The position numbers were made by a program, and so were the translations under genes. DNA of 64,000 nucleotides from JANQPX01 sp965222015. Its GTDB lineage: Bacteria; Pseudomonadota; Alphaproteobacteria; Geminicoccales; Geminicoccaceae. Position 1 is the stretch's first letter. Every line of letters begins with the position of its first letter. The stretch is from assembly GCA_965222015.1 (NCBI GenBank), contig CBDCTL010000024.1, positions 930,001 through 994,000 on the forward strand, written 5' to 3'. The notes under the pieces were generated by a model. It saw only the letters and a program-made list of their open reading frames with translations. It searched no databases and was not told where the DNA came from. Positions 62,966-64,000 of the stretch are shown piece after piece.

Positions 62966-63909
62966 CACAACCATTTGTGCAATTGATACCATTCGACCGT
63001 TGCAGGAAAGCCGCGCTCGACGGCGATCGAGGGACGCCAGCCGGTGGCACTGCTGATCGCCGCGTTGTCGGCCACCCAGTCCTCGTGGGTAAGCTCCTGC
63101 ACTTTTTCCGCGGTCAGCATCGGCATGTAGCCTGGCAGGCGCCCGAGCACGCCGTTGGCGTGGCCGATCAGCCTTAGAAGTGGTTGAGGGACGCGGATTT
63201 TCAACACCTTCCTGTTCATCGCCCGTTCGCCCGCGGCGATCATCGAACGCCAGCCGTGGCCGCCCTCGGCACCGTCATGGAGCTCGAAAACGCATCGATC
63301 CGCTATCCTGCGATTCAGGACAGCCGCGATCGCGGTGGCGAGATCGTCGACATGAACGAGGGAAAAACGTGCACGCTCGCCACCGAGCATGGCGCCGACG
63401 CCACGGCTGATGCCCTTGAAGAAGGCGAGTGTCTCGCGGTCGCCGGGACCGTAGACGGCAGGCGGCCGGAGGATGGTCCAGGGGAGAGCTTCGCCGAAGG
63501 CGGCGATCGCCTCCTCGCCGGCACGCTTGCTCGCGGCGTAGGCGGAAAGACCGGGCTCGCGGGCGGCGAGCGACGAGACCAGAACCAGCTTCGGCGGTTT
63601 CGGGAGATCGGCCGCGAACCCCGCCAGATGGCGGGCGCCGTCCTCGTTGACGTCGAAGAAGGCGGCTCGGTTCTTCGCCTTGATCAGGCCCGCGAGATGG
63701 ACCACGGCGTCGACGCCGTCAAGAAGCTCTTCGATCGCGCGGTCGTCGCCGAGCGCGCCCCGTACCGTCTCCAGCCGTCCCGCCTCGACCTCGGCGTCCG
63801 GTGAGCGCCTGCGCACCAGGGCACGCACCGTGTCGCCCTGTCGGCAGAGCCGCTCGATCAGCCGCCGGCCGATGAACCCGCCGGCGCCGGTGACGGCGAT
63901 CCGGGCCAT
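62965..63909 (-). CDS. cerR: NAD-dependent epimerase/dehydratase-family protein, probable ceramide reductase CerR
   Basis: A 314-residue extended SDR: G-A-G-G-F-I-G cofactor motif near residue 8, Y-A-A-S-K catalytic pair in the middle, V-H-V-D-D-L-A near residue 195. In Caulobacter, CerR (CCNA_01222) is an epimerase-family protein next to spt and acpR that reduces oxidised ceramide; the arrangement matches. Biochemical identity is inferred from context. Confidence 0.78.
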   Translation of the reverse strand: MARIAVTGAGGFIGRRLIERLCRQGDTVRALVRRRSPDAEVEAGRLETVRGALGDDRAIEELLDGVDAVVHLAGLIKAKNRAAFFDVNEDGARHLAGFAADLPKPPKLVLVSSLAAREPGLSAYAASKRAGEEAIAAFGEALPWTILRPPAVYGPGDRETLAFFKGISRGVGAMLGGERARFSLVHVDDLATAIAAVLNRRIADRCVFELHDGAEGGHGWRSMIAAGERAMNRKVLKIRVPQPLLRLIGHANGVLGRLPGYMPMLTAEKVQELTHEDWVADNAAISSATGWRPSIAVERGFPATVEWYQLHKWL

Positions 63910-63913
63910 GACA

Positions 63914-64000
63914 TCAGTCGCCGGCCGCCATCACGAGCGGCCTGCCGGCGCTTTCCCCCTGGTCGGCGCCGGCGTAGAGGCCGTCCAGGTAGTTCTGCCT
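63914..64000 (-). CDS. 3' end of a further gene, probably in the ceramide cluster
   Basis: On the minus strand an open frame enters from the right edge and ends at a stop at 63914, encoding a tail that finishes P-L-V-M-A-A-G-D. It stops 4 bp before the cerR start, so it is probably co-transcribed with cerR. Too little is present to identify it. Confidence 0.55.
   Translation of the reverse strand, partial: RQNYLDGLYAGADQGESAGRPLVMAAGD

Noticed and set aside
1..64000. tRNA, rRNA or CRISPR arrays
   Set aside because: No cloverleaf-like GTTC-containing segment, rRNA stretch or regularly spaced direct repeats were noticed anywhere.

Overview
The window is GC-rich, densely coded chromosomal DNA with very few gaps. 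The gene content fits a free-living alphaproteobacterium, probably Rhodospirillales- or Geminicoccales-like; this is inferred from gene content only. Pointers are a PomA/PomB-type flagellar stator, a HutF-type histidine pathway, TRAP and Rbs-type ABC importers, and an Spt-ACP-CerR ceramide cluster. The homodimeric pyruvate dehydrogenase E1 (AceE) is less usual for this class. I see no tRNA, rRNA or CRISPR array.

Layout. 1-7.7 kb is an exopolysaccharide region: a Wzy/ligase-type membrane protein, a universal stress protein, a 3-hydroxyisobutyrate dehydrogenase homologue, and a minus-strand chain-length/tyrosine-kinase/ExeA-type ATPase set. 8.4-13.9 kb holds a creatininase-family hydrolase, ZapE, a GhrA-like reductase, MotB/MotA and a MazG-like pyrophosphohydrolase. 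14.0-17.3 kb is a sugar ABC importer with an extra helical protein between binding protein and permease. 17.4-20.0 kb has a small secreted protein, a class III nucleotidyl cyclase and an FkbM methyltransferase. 20.1-25.8 kb is a compact minus-strand operon (soluble sugar dehydrogenase, alpha/beta hydrolase, class I fumarase, acyl-CoA dehydrogenase, SDR). Divergent from it, 26.0-28.6 kb encodes a RuBisCO-like protein and a DUF1537 kinase, the OiaX/OiaK pair of D-apionate breakdown. 28.6-34.5 kb is the pyruvate dehydrogenase complex (aceE-aceF-lpd). 34.9-41.5 kb is the hut regulon (hutC-hutF divergent from hutI-hutH-hutU), running straight into a TRAP transporter (41.5-44.7 kb) whose large permease gene carries an apparent frameshift.

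44.9-52.0 kb is the least understood part. It has a CsgG-like lipoprotein with peptidoglycan-binding and DUF4384-like modules, a small secreted cysteine-containing protein, an OmpA-family protein, and a four-gene run of unknowns including a membrane protein with a Lon-protease-like domain. A related-looking pair of small secreted proteins, one made of three internal repeats, lies at 54.6-55.3 kb. Between them, 52.0-54.5 kb is a decayed accessory island with an IS1595-family transposase remnant, a truncated gene and copies of a dispersed palindromic element.

The right end has two MscS-type channels (55.4-58.5 kb), a MOT1-type molybdate transporter divergent from tungstate-type ABC genes tupBC (58.6-61.3 kb), and a ceramide cluster: serine palmitoyltransferase, its acyl carrier protein and ceramide reductase (61.4-63.9 kb), plus the 3' end of one more gene at the edge.
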